Notes: generated from the letters alone by a model not told the origin. Shown: positions 35,001-44,336, numbered from the stretch's first letter. The stretch: 64,000 bases of DNA from UBA1723 sp045642085 (GCA_045642085.1 JAZUIF010000043.1:11569-75568), one strand, 5' to 3'. Numbers and translations are program-made.

Positions 35001-35028
35001 GATGAATTATGAATGCTTAACGCTAAAT
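35001..35028 (-). repeat. Heptamer array containing the DUF1294 stop codon
   Basis: Minus-strand units ATTTAGC, GTTAAGC, ATTCATA and ATTCATC. The TAG of the first unit is the native stop codon (35023-35025). The array runs toward the glyA promoter. Confidence 0.65.
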
Positions 35029-35295
35029 TATATCTTTTAATATAACCCAGCCAAAGCCAATAATCCAAAGAATCAAAAACAATGGGACACAAATTGTGAA
35101 TTTCTTATGCTGAGTCTTGTGTCGGAAATATTTCATTCCTGTATATGCACCTAATGCACCACCAATTCCAGCAAGCAGAATCAAAGTCTTTTCAGGAGTC
35201 CTCCACTTCGCATTCTTAGCTTTCCATTTGTCAATCCCGTAAGCTACAAATGCAATAATATTTACAATGATTAAATATACATACAAGATTTGCAT
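35023..35295 (-). CDS. DUF1294 small membrane protein
   Basis: A 90-residue protein with three hydrophobic segments (about 3-20, 38-55 and 66-85). It carries the DUF1294 features: YGIDKWKAKNAKWRTPEK after the first segment, GGALGAYTGMKYFRHKTQHKKF, then a C-terminal membrane span. It lies downstream of lptD on the same strand, separated by a heptamer array. Function unknown. Confidence 0.85.
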   Translation of the reverse strand: MQILYVYLIIVNIIAFVAYGIDKWKAKNAKWRTPEKTLILLAGIGGALGAYTGMKYFRHKTQHKKFTICVPLFLILWIIGFGWVILKDII

Positions 35296-35312
35296 ACTCT
35301 ATTACCATTCTT

Positions 35313-35401
35313 CAACCATCAACCATCAACCCTCAATCATTAACCCTCAATCCTCAACCATCAATCATTAACCCTCAATCATCAACCATCAACCATTAAT
35401 A
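35313..35401 (-). repeat. Long heptamer array containing the lptD stop codon
   Basis: About 12 minus-strand 7-nt units (GGTTGAT, GATTGAG, GGTTAAT and variants), with one unit shortened by 2 nt. The lptD stop codon TAA (35396-35398) is in the first unit. Almost every unit has TGA or TAA. Confidence 0.8.
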
Positions 35402-38218
35402 CCAGCTTGGATGGTCACTTGGAGAACTACTCTTTTCATACTTCAAATCCTGTAGTAACGACGAATTTGCGTGGATGGTGAAATTAAACGACTGATTATA
35501 TCCAAATGGCACAAGATTAAGTGATGCACTCCAACAATGAAGAGATCGTGATATACCACATGTAGTATAACTGATTTCTCTTTTAATCACATCATAACCC
35601 GAGCTATAACTGAAGCTCCAATTACGTGTGAAAGAGAAACTACCAGAGAAATTCAACATACACGACCAATCCTGGTCATAAGTCAATCTTTCCTTGTTAA
35701 ACTTCTTATCACCATATGAAATTGACGCACTGACGCTCAAGTTCCAAGGCAAAGAAAATTTCTCGTATCCTTCGTCGTCCTTCTTTGAGTTATCTTTCTT
35801 CTTATCTCTCAAACGACGAGGACCTTGCTTATCTATAACATCAGGGTCTGTATCTTCAAACTCATCACTGCTAGTAGGTTCACCCTTGATCTGATCTTCA
35901 GGTTTTACCTTCTTCTTGAAAGTGTTGTTGCTAAAATTATAGCTCAAACTTGTAGAAGCATTTGTCATTCTAGCTAAACGATGGTTTTTCTCCATCTCAA
36001 ACACGTTGACACGAACAGGACTACCATAATCATTCAACTGATAAGTATAAGGAGTCCAACGGCTATTCACATTGAATGTCGTGTTTCCTGGCAACTTGAA
36101 TCGAACATTTGCACTGATATCTGACCAATTCAACGAATCTGCGAAAACATTATAGCTTGTGCTCAACATCAAGTTGTCGATCAAAGATATCTTCTTGTAT
36201 CCTGTAGTATCTTTGTCGGTACGCACCTTCATTTCTACATTATTACTCAACGACATGTTGACACTTCCTGAAGGTCCATTTGAATGTGTACCGCCACCTC
36301 TCATTCGGGCATAATCAATCGGTTTGACATCAGCCAAATCCAAGCCTGCAACAGGTCGAACATAAGAGCCATAATACTGATCTCTCATACCTGGGAACGG
36401 AGATATTGTATGATCAAAATCTGGACGGTATGAGAATCCAATTGTTGGCTGACACATATGACGGATAGCCGCGATCTTTTTTCCACCCATCCATTTCAAT
36501 GGTTTATAAAAACCATACAACTGAGTATTCAAATTCACACTTGCAGAAAACTCATTCTTGAAGAACAATCCATAATGATATGCAGTGTCGACTTTTGCCG
36601 TATTTTCATTCCAACTCAAATCCTGTGTCTTATGATACCATTTCTCATTATATGAGATATTTGGACTCAACACTAAATATTTGAATATATTGTAAGATGC
36701 TCCAAATGCCAATCTATGAGATGCTTCCAAATCAGTGAAGAAATCGTTGGCAGTTTGAATCTCCGAGCTCCACATCAACTTGTCCTGCTTCATAGAAACT
36801 GAATTCTGAGCATTGAAGTTATAGTTGAAGTAAATCTTCTCGTACCATTTCTTACTTCCGATCACCACTTTTCTCTGGAAAGGATAGATTCTGTTCATGC
36901 TCACTGTCAAAGACGGGAATGTTATAGAAAGAGTTGAGTCACTCTGTCTTTGGTTGACAGTCAAGTTAGTCTGCAAAGAGAACACACTTTCAGGAAACTG
37001 ATATGCGTAGTTAATACTGCTGGATTTATTGTTTTCAGCATAAGACGACGCATTATAATATGATCGTGTATTATTCTTATTATAAGCAGATGTTGAATAG
37101 TTAACACTAGCGGAGAATGTGCTGAACGGATTTGCTTTAGCATCCTGCTTATGCGTCCAACGGATCTTCATATCCTTCATCTCCGTATAATTAGGCATTC
37201 CTTTTTCACCAGATCCAGTCACCTGATAACTGAATAGAATATTACCGCTATGCTTGTAGCGTCTGATGTAACGTGATGTACCACTCACTGCCCAAGATCC
37301 CTTCGTATAGATATCACCACGTACAGCAAGGTCAACATAATCATTGATTGCAAAGTAGTATCCTCCATTACGCAAATAGAATCCCTGACGTGAATCCTCT
37401 CCAAATGTCGGCATCAAAAGACCTGATTTATACGCACTTGAGAATGGGAAATATGCGAATGGGATCACCAATGGAATTGGCACATCAAGCAGCACAAAAT
37501 AAGCTGGACCTGTCACAACACAATTCTTAGGCACCACCTTTGCCTTAGTCAAATTAAGATAGAAATGTGGATTTTCATGGTTATCACAAGTGGTGTACTT
37601 ACCATCACGCATCAAGAATGTGTTGTCGGGATTCTTTCTTGCCTTATCACTAGTGATATAACCATCTTGCTGTTGTGTTATAACTCCACGAATCAATCCT
37701 TTACCCGATTTGTAGTTATAATCCATACTTTCACTCTCATACTCATCAGGGCCATCCTTAAAAATAGGAGTCTCGACCAAAGCACCTGTACTATCAATCT
37801 TACCTCTAGCCTTTACTGTGCTATTCTCAATATCAAGACTGATATTATCACTATTTAGTTCAAGAGACTGATAATGAATAGATGCTTTTCCATAAAGATA
37901 TGCATCACCTCCACCTATGAAAATGATTGAATCTGAGGCTGAATATGTAATTGCGCTTTCAATAGCATCTTTACTATTCTCAAATTCGAATGTTTTAGGA
38001 TCTTTTTTCTGTTTTTTTCTTCTTGCGACAGAAACAGTATCATTTTTTGCAGATGTACTATCACCCTTTGCCAACGAGAAAGACAAAGTGTCGGCAGATA
38101 GAGTCACCTCTTTTCTGTCGATACTATCATTTTTTGTCGTCATTTCCTGTCCATAACCAATTGAAAATAATAGGATTGCGGACAACAAACAAAATATATG
38201 CTTTATCTTGTAGTGCAT
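35396..38218 (-). CDS. lptD: LptD-like outer-membrane LPS assembly protein (Bacteroidota type)
   Basis: The 940-residue protein has a signal peptide (1-23), a low-complexity Ser/Thr/Lys stretch, an OstA/LptA-like jellyroll (about 90-220: DAYLYGKASIHYQSLELNSD, GLIRGVITQQQDGYITSDKA) with TTCDNHENPHFYL, and a large C-terminal beta-barrel (about 250-940), rich in alternating aromatic strands and containing FPFSSAYKSGLLMPTFG. It is predicted to insert lipopolysaccharide into the outer leaflet. The C-terminal part has a charged Asp/Lys insertion (about 770-815). The lptD symbol is given by family resemblance. Confidence 0.82.
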   Translation of the reverse strand: MHYKIKHIFCLLSAILLFSIGYGQEMTTKNDSIDRKEVTLSADTLSFSLAKGDSTSAKNDTVSVARRKKQKKDPKTFEFENSKDAIESAITYSASDSIIFIGGGDAYLYGKASIHYQSLELNSDNISLDIENSTVKARGKIDSTGALVETPIFKDGPDEYESESMDYNYKSGKGLIRGVITQQQDGYITSDKARKNPDNTFLMRDGKYTTCDNHENPHFYLNLTKAKVVPKNCVVTGPAYFVLLDVPIPLVIPFAYFPFSSAYKSGLLMPTFGEDSRQGFYLRNGGYYFAINDYVDLAVRGDIYTKGSWAVSGTSRYIRRYKHSGNILFSYQVTGSGEKGMPNYTEMKDMKIRWTHKQDAKANPFSTFSASVNYSTSAYNKNNTRSYYNASSYAENNKSSSINYAYQFPESVFSLQTNLTVNQRQSDSTLSITFPSLTVSMNRIYPFQRKVVIGSKKWYEKIYFNYNFNAQNSVSMKQDKLMWSSEIQTANDFFTDLEASHRLAFGASYNIFKYLVLSPNISYNEKWYHKTQDLSWNENTAKVDTAYHYGLFFKNEFSASVNLNTQLYGFYKPLKWMGGKKIAAIRHMCQPTIGFSYRPDFDHTISPFPGMRDQYYGSYVRPVAGLDLADVKPIDYARMRGGGTHSNGPSGSVNMSLSNNVEMKVRTDKDTTGYKKISLIDNLMLSTSYNVFADSLNWSDISANVRFKLPGNTTFNVNSRWTPYTYQLNDYGSPVRVNVFEMEKNHRLARMTNASTSLSYNFSNNTFKKKVKPEDQIKGEPTSSDEFEDTDPDVIDKQGPRRLRDKKKDNSKKDDEGYEKFSLPWNLSVSASISYGDKKFNKERLTYDQDWSCMLNFSGSFSFTRNWSFSYSSGYDVIKREISYTTCGISRSLHCWSASLNLVPFGYNQSFNFTIHANSSLLQDLKYEKSSSPSDHPSWY

Positions 38219-38247
38219 TACTACGCTTTTTCTTCTAATTTATCTTA

Positions 38248-38255
38248 CAAATTTA
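38248..38255 (-). promoter_or_regulatory. -7 box of lptD
   Basis: TAAATTTG on the minus strand, 29 nt before the ATG. Confidence 0.5.
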
Positions 38256-38409
38256 TTTTTTTTTGCTGACTTTCACAAATGTTTTTTCATTTCGGATTTT
38301 GTAATTGTCGGATGATTACGCCATTCGGACACGCATATGCAGGCCACAATAACAACGGCCACGGTAGCCAGAAGACTCCGTCTTCGCGGCAACCATGGCC
38401 TAGGAAGTG

Positions 38410-38427
38410 CAACCGTTGCCACGGTTG
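38410..38427. repeat. Palindromic repeat CAACCGTTGCCACGGTTG
   Basis: A third locus of the CAACCGT palindrome family, with degenerate partial copies just upstream (38350-38395), directly before the 41-bp tandem array. Confidence 0.7.
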
Positions 38428-38433
38428 TATATT

Positions 38434-38597
38434 CATTACTACTGAAAACTTTTGCTAAAATCAGTAAAACTTTTCATTACTACTGAAAACTTTTACTAAA
38501 ATCAGCAAAACTTTTCATTACTACTGAAAACTTTTGCCAAAATCAGCAAAACCTTTCATTACTACTGAAAACTTTTACCAAAATCAGTAAAACATTT
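38434..38597. repeat. Tandem 41-bp repeat, 4 copies
   Basis: Units start at 38434, 38475, 38516 and 38557 with CATTACTACTGAAAACTTTT. They differ mainly at two positions (GCT, ACT, GCC or ACC in the middle; CAGT or CAGC). The array is exact in length and ends just before the LRR gene's terminator. Confidence 0.92.
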
Positions 38598-38600
38598 CAA

Positions 38601-38632
38601 TAAAAAAAGCCGCACCCTCAACGGATGCGGCT
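38601..38632 (-). terminator. Terminator of the BspA-like operon
   Basis: AGCCGCA (38608-38614) pairs with TGCGGCT (38626-38632). On the minus strand seven T residues follow. Confidence 0.9.
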
Positions 38633-38657
38633 CTATAAGCAATCAATGAAAACCTTA

Positions 38658-41096
38658 TTATTTTAGATATTTCACCGATTTACAATCCTTAAAGATTTCC
38701 TCAGGAATATTCTCCTTACTATTGTCAACCACTACATCAAGATTTACACAACCATCAAATGCACCATCTCCAATAGATGTCACACCTGATGGTATCGTGA
38801 TGCTTGTCAATTTGCTACAGTATGCAAATGCATACTCGTCAATAGAAGTGACACTCGATGGGATCTTTATGCTCGTCAAGTTTCGACAAGACTCAAACGC
38901 CATTTCTCCAATAGAAGTGACAGGATATTTCTCTCCCTTAATCTCCACTTCTGATGGAATCTCCACTTTTTCAAGATTAGGATTACCCTGATCTCCATAG
39001 ATCATATCCATAGCTAACTCAGCACTGTTAGTCTCTTTATTCAATTCAAAATACAATGGACTTCCAGTAAATGTGACTGACTTGACATGATAGTCCTGAA
39101 AATTACATTCAACATTGGATCTTGAATTATCAATCACCACATCAAGTCTCGGACATTCTTCAAATGCCCACCAACCAATAGAAGTGACACTCGATGGTAT
39201 CTCGATGCTTGTCAAATTGCTACAGTGATAAAATGCACTATATCCAATAGAAGTAACACTCGATGGAATTATGACGCTTGTCAAACTGCTACAGTTATAA
39301 AATGCACTATCTCCAATAGCAGTGACTGGATACATCTTTCCATTGATCTCTGCTTCCGATGGAATAGTAATAGATTTATAGCCACTATAATCAGCATAAG
39401 TAATCTTTGCACTCTTACCGTCATCCGAAACCCTAAACAAGAATTGGTTTCCAGTGAATGTCACCGATTTAACACCATTGAATGCGTCTCTACATTCAAC
39501 ATTGGATCTTGAATTATCAATCACCACATCAAGCTCCTCACATCCAGAAAATGCACTATATCCAATAGAAGTGACACTCGATGGTATCTCGACGCTTGTC
39601 AAATTGCTACAGCGTGCAAATGCCCACTCTCCAATAGAAGTGACACTCGATGGTATCTCGATGCTTGTCAAACTGCTACATTTATAGAATGCATTCGATC
39701 CAATAGAAGTGACACTCGATGGTATCTCAATACTTGCCAAACTGCTACAGCCATAAAATGCACTATCTCCAATAGCAGTGACTGGATACATCTTTCCATT
39801 GATCTCTGCTTCCGATGGAATAGTAATAGATTCATAGCCACTATAATCAGCATAAGTAATCTTTGCACTCTTACCGTCATCCAAAACCCTAAACAAGAAT
39901 TGGCTTCCAGTGAATGTCACCGATTTAACACCATTGAATGCGTCTCTACATTCAACATTGGATCTTGAATTATCAATCACCACATCAAGCTCCTCACATC
40001 CAGAAAATGCACTATTTCCAATAGAAGTGACACTCGAAGGAACCGTAAGTTTTGTCAAGCCACGGCATCCATTAAATGCATTCGATCCAATAGAAGTGAC
40101 ACTCGAAGGTATCTCGACGCTTGTCAACTGTTCGCAATAAGTAAACGCGTAATCTTCAATAGCTGTGACTGAATACTTCTTGCCATTGATCTCTGCTTCA
40201 GTTGGAATAGTAATAGATTTCATTTGACGATATATTTCATCATGATCTCCACCTTTTCCACTACGAACCGCTACGCCACCGTCAGCCATAACTTTAAACA
40301 ACAATGGACTTCCAGTGAATGTCAAAGATTTCACTCCAATTACACCATTTTCACATTCAACATTGGATCTTGAATTGTCAATCACTAGATCAAGATTATC
40401 ACAGGCATAGAATGCATCCCTGTCTATAGAAACGACACTAGATGGAACTGTGAGTTTTGTCAATCCGCTACAACCTTCAAATGCAGCATATCCAATAGAA
40501 GTGACACTCGACGGAATATTAATGCTTTTCAAACTACTACATACACAAAATGCTTGATCTGCAATAGAAGTGACACCTGACGGTATCTCGATACTGGTCA
40601 AACTGTTGCATCCATAAAATGCAAGTTCTCCTATGTTCTTAAGTGTTTTAGGCAACGACACAGTTTTGATTCTGTTCTGATTCTTGAAAGCTTCTTGAGC
40701 GATGCTAGTAACTGTATAAATTTTGCCATTAACCAATGCTGTCTCCGGGATAACCACGTCGGCAGATCCGTTGATCGTACCTACAACCTCAACCTCTTTG
40801 TCGTTAATGACGAAATATCTCAAATCAGAGGCGTTGGACGTTGCTGATGTATCTACTACAGTTCCCGACTTTGCTTCCAAAGCCGCAACTCTCGCTTTTA
40901 ATTTCACAAGTTCTGCAGCCATCTCATTGAATCCCATAATCTTAGCGATCTGAGGGTCATTGAATGAGATACTGTCTACTTTCTCTGTTGGGTAACTCTC
41001 GACAGATCCATCTTTCATGATCACATAAAACTGATCTGCTGACAATGTTGTCAAGGCAGCAGCTGCTGTGGCTGCCGATAGTAAAAATTTCTTCAT
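38658..41096 (-). CDS. BspA-like secreted LRR_5 protein
   Basis: The 812-residue protein has a signal peptide (1-20), a short beta module (FYVIMKDGSVESYPTEKV, then DSISF), a coiled-coil heptad stretch (about 55-78, MAAELVKLKARVAALEAK), and about 16 Treponema-type leucine-rich repeats (LRR_5) of the form IEIPSSVTSIGxxAFxxCSxLT, broken by non-LRR strands (VVIDNSRSNVECxxAFNGVKSVTFTG). A 152-residue block is repeated with few changes (456-nt offset, 39.30-39.76 kb), so the gene has grown by recent tandem duplication. BspA-type proteins act in adhesion and host or particle binding. It has no sorting domain of its own but lies 15 nt after a mini sorting-domain protein. Confidence 0.87.
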   Translation of the reverse strand: MKKFLLSAATAAAALTTLSADQFYVIMKDGSVESYPTEKVDSISFNDPQIAKIMGFNEMAAELVKLKARVAALEAKSGTVVDTSATSNASDLRYFVINDKEVEVVGTINGSADVVIPETALVNGKIYTVTSIAQEAFKNQNRIKTVSLPKTLKNIGELAFYGCNSLTSIEIPSGVTSIADQAFCVCSSLKSINIPSSVTSIGYAAFEGCSGLTKLTVPSSVVSIDRDAFYACDNLDLVIDNSRSNVECENGVIGVKSLTFTGSPLLFKVMADGGVAVRSGKGGDHDEIYRQMKSITIPTEAEINGKKYSVTAIEDYAFTYCEQLTSVEIPSSVTSIGSNAFNGCRGLTKLTVPSSVTSIGNSAFSGCEELDVVIDNSRSNVECRDAFNGVKSVTFTGSQFLFRVLDDGKSAKITYADYSGYESITIPSEAEINGKMYPVTAIGDSAFYGCSSLASIEIPSSVTSIGSNAFYKCSSLTSIEIPSSVTSIGEWAFARCSNLTSVEIPSSVTSIGYSAFSGCEELDVVIDNSRSNVECRDAFNGVKSVTFTGNQFLFRVSDDGKSAKITYADYSGYKSITIPSEAEINGKMYPVTAIGDSAFYNCSSLTSVIIPSSVTSIGYSAFYHCSNLTSIEIPSSVTSIGWWAFEECPRLDVVIDNSRSNVECNFQDYHVKSVTFTGSPLYFELNKETNSAELAMDMIYGDQGNPNLEKVEIPSEVEIKGEKYPVTSIGEMAFESCRNLTSIKIPSSVTSIDEYAFAYCSKLTSITIPSGVTSIGDGAFDGCVNLDVVVDNSKENIPEEIFKDCKSVKYLK

Positions 41097-41111
41097 AATA
41101 TAAATCCTTTT

Positions 41112-41543
41112 TTATTTCTTAATAAACTTAACTGACTGATTTTTTACTGTTAGAATGTATTTGCCTGTTGCGAGGCCACTCACATCCACCTTTTTACCGG
41201 TTGTGCGCGAAAGCACATTTCCGTCGATTCCTCTGACAATCACCTCATCCCCGTCTTCAATTCCAGAAACAGTGATATATTCACTCACGGGATTCGGATA
41301 AACCATAATCGCGACATCAGATGACGAAGTGTTTTTCACTCCATCCATACTGGAATTAAATACAATTGTTGGGAAACCTTTGTCACCACTTTTCTGTGGT
41401 TCAAACTTGATGCTCTGCACATTGCCAATCTGAAACTCCTCCTTGCTTCCGTCGGCAGAAATACCGATAAATGACGATGCAAATGAAGATCCCAATGATG
41501 CAATAGTCACAAAACCAGATAGTAATAAATACCTAAAATTCAT
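41112..41543 (-). CDS. Mini T9SS sorting-domain protein, upstream of BspA-like gene
   Basis: The 143-residue protein contains only a signal peptide (1-22), a short beta module (SFIGISADGSKEEFQIGNV then QSIKF, 24-49), a 20-residue linker and a T9SS sorting domain (about 75-143, VYPNPVSEYITV, ending SVKFIKK). No other domain fits. It is the first gene of an operon with the LRR gene (15-nt gap), which has the same N-terminal module but no sorting domain. Function unknown; an adapter or anchor role is inferred. Confidence 0.8.
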   Translation of the reverse strand: MNFRYLLLSGFVTIASLGSSFASSFIGISADGSKEEFQIGNVQSIKFEPQKSGDKGFPTIVFNSSMDGVKNTSSSDVAIMVYPNPVSEYITVSGIEDGDEVIVRGIDGNVLSRTTGKKVDVSGLATGKYILTVKNQSVKFIKK

Positions 41544-41712
41544 GTCCTAATATTTTTTCAAACTCCTTTTATTTCTAGTCGCTTTCGCAACCACATAACA
41601 AATCTGCACAACATTATATTAATTCGCAAATAATCATTCATGAAAATATTCGCAAAATGCTCTAAAACACAAAAAAAATGCGGAATGCGAAATTAATGTA
41701 CGAAATTCTCCT
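41544..41712. other. Upstream region of the BspA-like operon
   Basis: AT-rich DNA that must contain the operon promoter. I see no perfect TAnnTTTG; ATTATTTG (minus strand, about 41626-41633) is the nearest. Nothing else is recognised. Confidence 0.3.
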
Positions 41713-41822
41713 TTTCTCTCTAAATCCGTAGGATTTCTCTGCGTTCATAAAAAAACGGGTGGGTTTGAAACCCGCCCCTACGCCTACATTGAACCTCTGT
41801 GTGCTCTGTGTCTCTGTGGTGA
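41713..41822. repeat. 110-bp dispersed repeat, copy 1 (contains palindrome)
   Basis: This copy matches 41997-42105 at most positions. It begins TTTCTCTCTAAA, contains the GGTGGGTTTGAAACCCGCC palindrome at 41757-41777 and ends CTCTGTGTCTCTGTGGTGA. It carries no open reading frame. Confidence 0.9.
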
Positions 41823-41996
41823 CAAAAAAAATGCGGATTTAGATGCAATTATATACGAGTTGTCCAACACGCGCTTTTTCTTTATACGCTCGCTCTCCGA
41901 GCTCGCGTTTGGAGAGGGTTAGGGCGTCCCGCCCTTAACAATCCTCATTTTGAACAACTGCTATCTAATCTCCATGATAAGTACTAAAATCCTCAA
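41823..41996. repeat. Hairpin-rich spacer between repeat copies
   Basis: CTCTCC...GGAGAG (about 41896-41920) and GTTAGGGC...GCCCTTAAC (about 41920-41941) can each form hairpins. The stretch looks like another, unrelated intergenic repeat; no gene is seen. Confidence 0.4.
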
Positions 41997-42105
41997 TTTC
42001 TCTCTAAACACGTAGGATTTCTCTGCATTCATAAAAAACGGGCGGGTTTGAAACCCGCCCCTACGCCTACATTGAACCTCCGTGTGCTCTGTGTCTCTGT
42101 GGTGA
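41997..42105. repeat. 110-bp dispersed repeat, copy 2 (contains palindrome)
   Basis: It has the same layout as copy 1, with GGCGGGTTTGAAACCCGCC at 42041-42059. Between copies the base change T to C makes the palindrome here perfect. Confidence 0.9.
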
Positions 42106-42207
42106 AAAAAACGAAATTAATGATCGTTAAAAGACAAAAAAAAGACGGAGCGAACCCCGTCTCTACAAATTTCTATCGTTGGAAATCCCACTAAGAATAG
42201 ATTATAC

Positions 42208-42249
42208 CGACAATTACGAATTACGAATTATGCATTACGAATTAAATCA
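42208..42249 (-). repeat. Heptamer array starting at the prfC stop codon
   Basis: Six minus-strand 7-nt units (TGATTTA, ATTCGTA, ATGCATA and variants). The first begins with the native stop codon TGA (42247-42249). Confidence 0.78.
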
Positions 42250-43827
42250 GAATTCCGATGAGAAATGGAATCTGATCTTAGGGAAATCACTCTGAGCCAT
42301 CTGCAAGATATAGCCTGAATCAGCAAGGAAGACGTCGCGTCCCTCCTTATCCTTCGCCATATACTGGTATTTTCTCTTCTTGAATGTCTCCAAAGCCTCA
42401 GCGTCGTCGCTCTCAATCCAACATGCTTTATAAAGCGAGATTGGTTCCCAACGACACTGTGCGTTATATTCATGAAGAAGACGGTATTGAATCACCTCAA
42501 ACTGCAATGCTCCTACTGTACCGATGATCTTACGTCCGTTGAACTGGTTTGTAAACACCTGAGCCACACCCTCATCTGTTAGCTGCTCGATACCCTTGTT
42601 GAGCTGCTTTGCCTTCATCGGATCATCATTCTCGATGTATTTGAACATCTCAGGTGAAAAGCTTGGCAATCCCTTGAAGTGGATCGACTCGCCAGACGTT
42701 AGTGTGTCGCCAATCTTGAATGTACCTCCACTATCTGGCAAACCTACGATGTCGCCTGGGTATGCCTCGTCGACAATATCTTTCTTCTGAGCCATGAAAC
42801 ATGTTGGGCTTGAGAACTTGAAGCTCTTGCCAAGACGCACATGCTTATAGTTGACATTTCTCTCAAACTTACCTGAGCAAACCTTAACGAAAGCGATACA
42901 GCTTCTGTGGTTAGGGTCCATATTAGCGTGGATCTTAAATACGAATCCTGAGAACTTATCCTCTTCTGGCTTCACTACTCTCTCCTCTGTCTTGATTTCT
43001 CCTGGCGACGGAGCGATCTCGCAGAAGCAGTCGAGCAACTCCTTGATACCGAAATTGTTCAATGCTGATCCGAAGAATACTGGAGCGACTTCTCCTGCCT
43101 CATATGTTTCTCTCTCAAACTCTGGATAAACACCCTCCAAAAGTTCAAGATCCTCACGTAGCTGATTAGCATCCTGATCTCCGACAATATCATCAAGCTG
43201 CTTGTCGTTGATGTCGGCAATAGCCACATTCTCAGAGATTGTCTGCTTGCTTGGAGTATAAAGATTCAAGCTATGCTCATATAGATTATATACACCCTTG
43301 AATTTCTCACCCTGGTTGATAGGCCAAGATAGTGGGCGAACCTTGATATTAAGCTCCTTCTCAAGTTCATCCATCAAGTCAAAAGGATTCTTACCATTAC
43401 GGTCCATCTTATTGACGAAAACGATCACAGGAGTGTTACGCATACGGCAGACATTCATCAGTTTACGTGTCTGCGACTCAACTCCCTTTGCACAGTCGAC
43501 AACAATGATTACACTGTCGACAGCAGTCAAAGTACGGAAAGTATCCTCCTGGAAATCCTGGTGACCTGGAGTATCAAGGATATTGATTTTGAAACCATTG
43601 TATTCAAATGCCATCACAGATGTAGCGACAGAGATTCCACGCTGCTTCTCAATTTCCATCCAGTCAGACGTTGCTGTCTTCTTGATCTTGTTTGATTTTA
43701 CGGCTCCTGCGATGTGGATAGCACCTCCGAAGAGCAATAGTTTTTCAGTCAGTGTAGTCTTACCGGCGTCGGGATGCGAGATTACCGCAAACGTACGTCT
43801 TCTTTTGATTTCGTCTATGAATGCCAT
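42247..43827 (-). CDS. prfC: Peptide chain release factor 3
   Basis: The 526-residue translational GTPase has G1 SHPDAGKTTLTEKLL, the switch region with RGISVATSVM, G3 DTPGHQDFQEDT, G4 FVNKMDR, and the RF3-specific C-terminal domains (LNKGIEQLTDEGVAQVF, IGTVGALQFEVIQYRL). RF3 recycles RF1/RF2 from the ribosome after peptide release. It is monocistronic; the stop codon TGA is the first triplet of a heptamer array. Confidence 0.96.
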   Translation of the reverse strand: MAFIDEIKRRRTFAVISHPDAGKTTLTEKLLLFGGAIHIAGAVKSNKIKKTATSDWMEIEKQRGISVATSVMAFEYNGFKINILDTPGHQDFQEDTFRTLTAVDSVIIVVDCAKGVESQTRKLMNVCRMRNTPVIVFVNKMDRNGKNPFDLMDELEKELNIKVRPLSWPINQGEKFKGVYNLYEHSLNLYTPSKQTISENVAIADINDKQLDDIVGDQDANQLREDLELLEGVYPEFERETYEAGEVAPVFFGSALNNFGIKELLDCFCEIAPSPGEIKTEERVVKPEEDKFSGFVFKIHANMDPNHRSCIAFVKVCSGKFERNVNYKHVRLGKSFKFSSPTCFMAQKKDIVDEAYPGDIVGLPDSGGTFKIGDTLTSGESIHFKGLPSFSPEMFKYIENDDPMKAKQLNKGIEQLTDEGVAQVFTNQFNGRKIIGTVGALQFEVIQYRLLHEYNAQCRWEPISLYKACWIESDDAEALETFKKRKYQYMAKDKEGRDVFLADSGYILQMAQSDFPKIRFHFSSEF

Positions 43828-43852
43828 TTGTATGAATTTCGTTAAAACGGCG

Positions 43853-43860
43853 CAAAATTA
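43853..43860 (-). promoter_or_regulatory. -7 box of prfC
   Basis: TAATTTTG on the minus strand, 25 nt before the ATG. Confidence 0.6.
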
Positions 43861-43945
43861 CAAAAAAATTGACGATTAACCAAAACGTTAACAATAACAT
43901 TAAAAATCAAATGGACAATCCGTTGTGTGGTTGTCCATTCTGTAT

Positions 43946-44278
43946 TTAATCCTCATCTTCAATAATAAACACCTCTTCGTTCTTACGCTTCATATAATAC
44001 TCCTCACGAGCGAATCTTTCAAGGTTAGCCTTATTAGTGGTCAACTCATCCATTTTTTTCATACAAGTCTCAATCTGTTTCTCATATGACTCAATCTGTC
44101 CATTTAGCTCACGGATTTTCTCGAGATTGTTCCATCGATCAATATATGTATTATCCATCATAAAGAAAGATAGAATGAAATAGACACAAATAGCTAGTAG
44201 ATACTTATTAGTAGCTACTACTTTTACTTTTTTCAAAAAGGTAAGGATAATTGTTTTTAATGAATCGTATTCAGTCAT
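43946..44278 (-). CDS. FtsB/DivIC-like septum formation protein
   Basis: The 110-residue protein (from the ATG at 44278) has one transmembrane segment (about 22-40), a coiled coil (about 45-85, LEKIRELNGQIESYEKQIE) and the FtsB/DivIC end motif NLERFAREEYYMKRKNEEVFII. Such proteins join the divisome with FtsL and FtsQ in the inner membrane. A TTG 24 nt upstream is rejected because it overlaps the -7 box. Confidence 0.82.
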   Translation of the reverse strand: MTEYDSLKTIILTFLKKVKVVATNKYLLAICVYFILSFFMMDNTYIDRWNNLEKIRELNGQIESYEKQIETCMKKMDELTTNKANLERFAREEYYMKRKNEEVFIIEDED

Positions 44279-44299
44279 AATAAAATTCTTTGTTCGACG

Positions 44300-44307
44300 C
44301 AAAATTA
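44300..44307 (-). promoter_or_regulatory. -7 box of the DivIC-like gene
   Basis: TAATTTTG on the minus strand; it overlaps an alternative TTG start. Confidence 0.6.
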
Positions 44308-44336
44308 AAGAAAAAAGGCTAATGATAAAAATATGA

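Noticed and set aside
38434..38597. CRISPR array of 41-bp units
   Set aside because: There are no spacers; the whole unit repeats.
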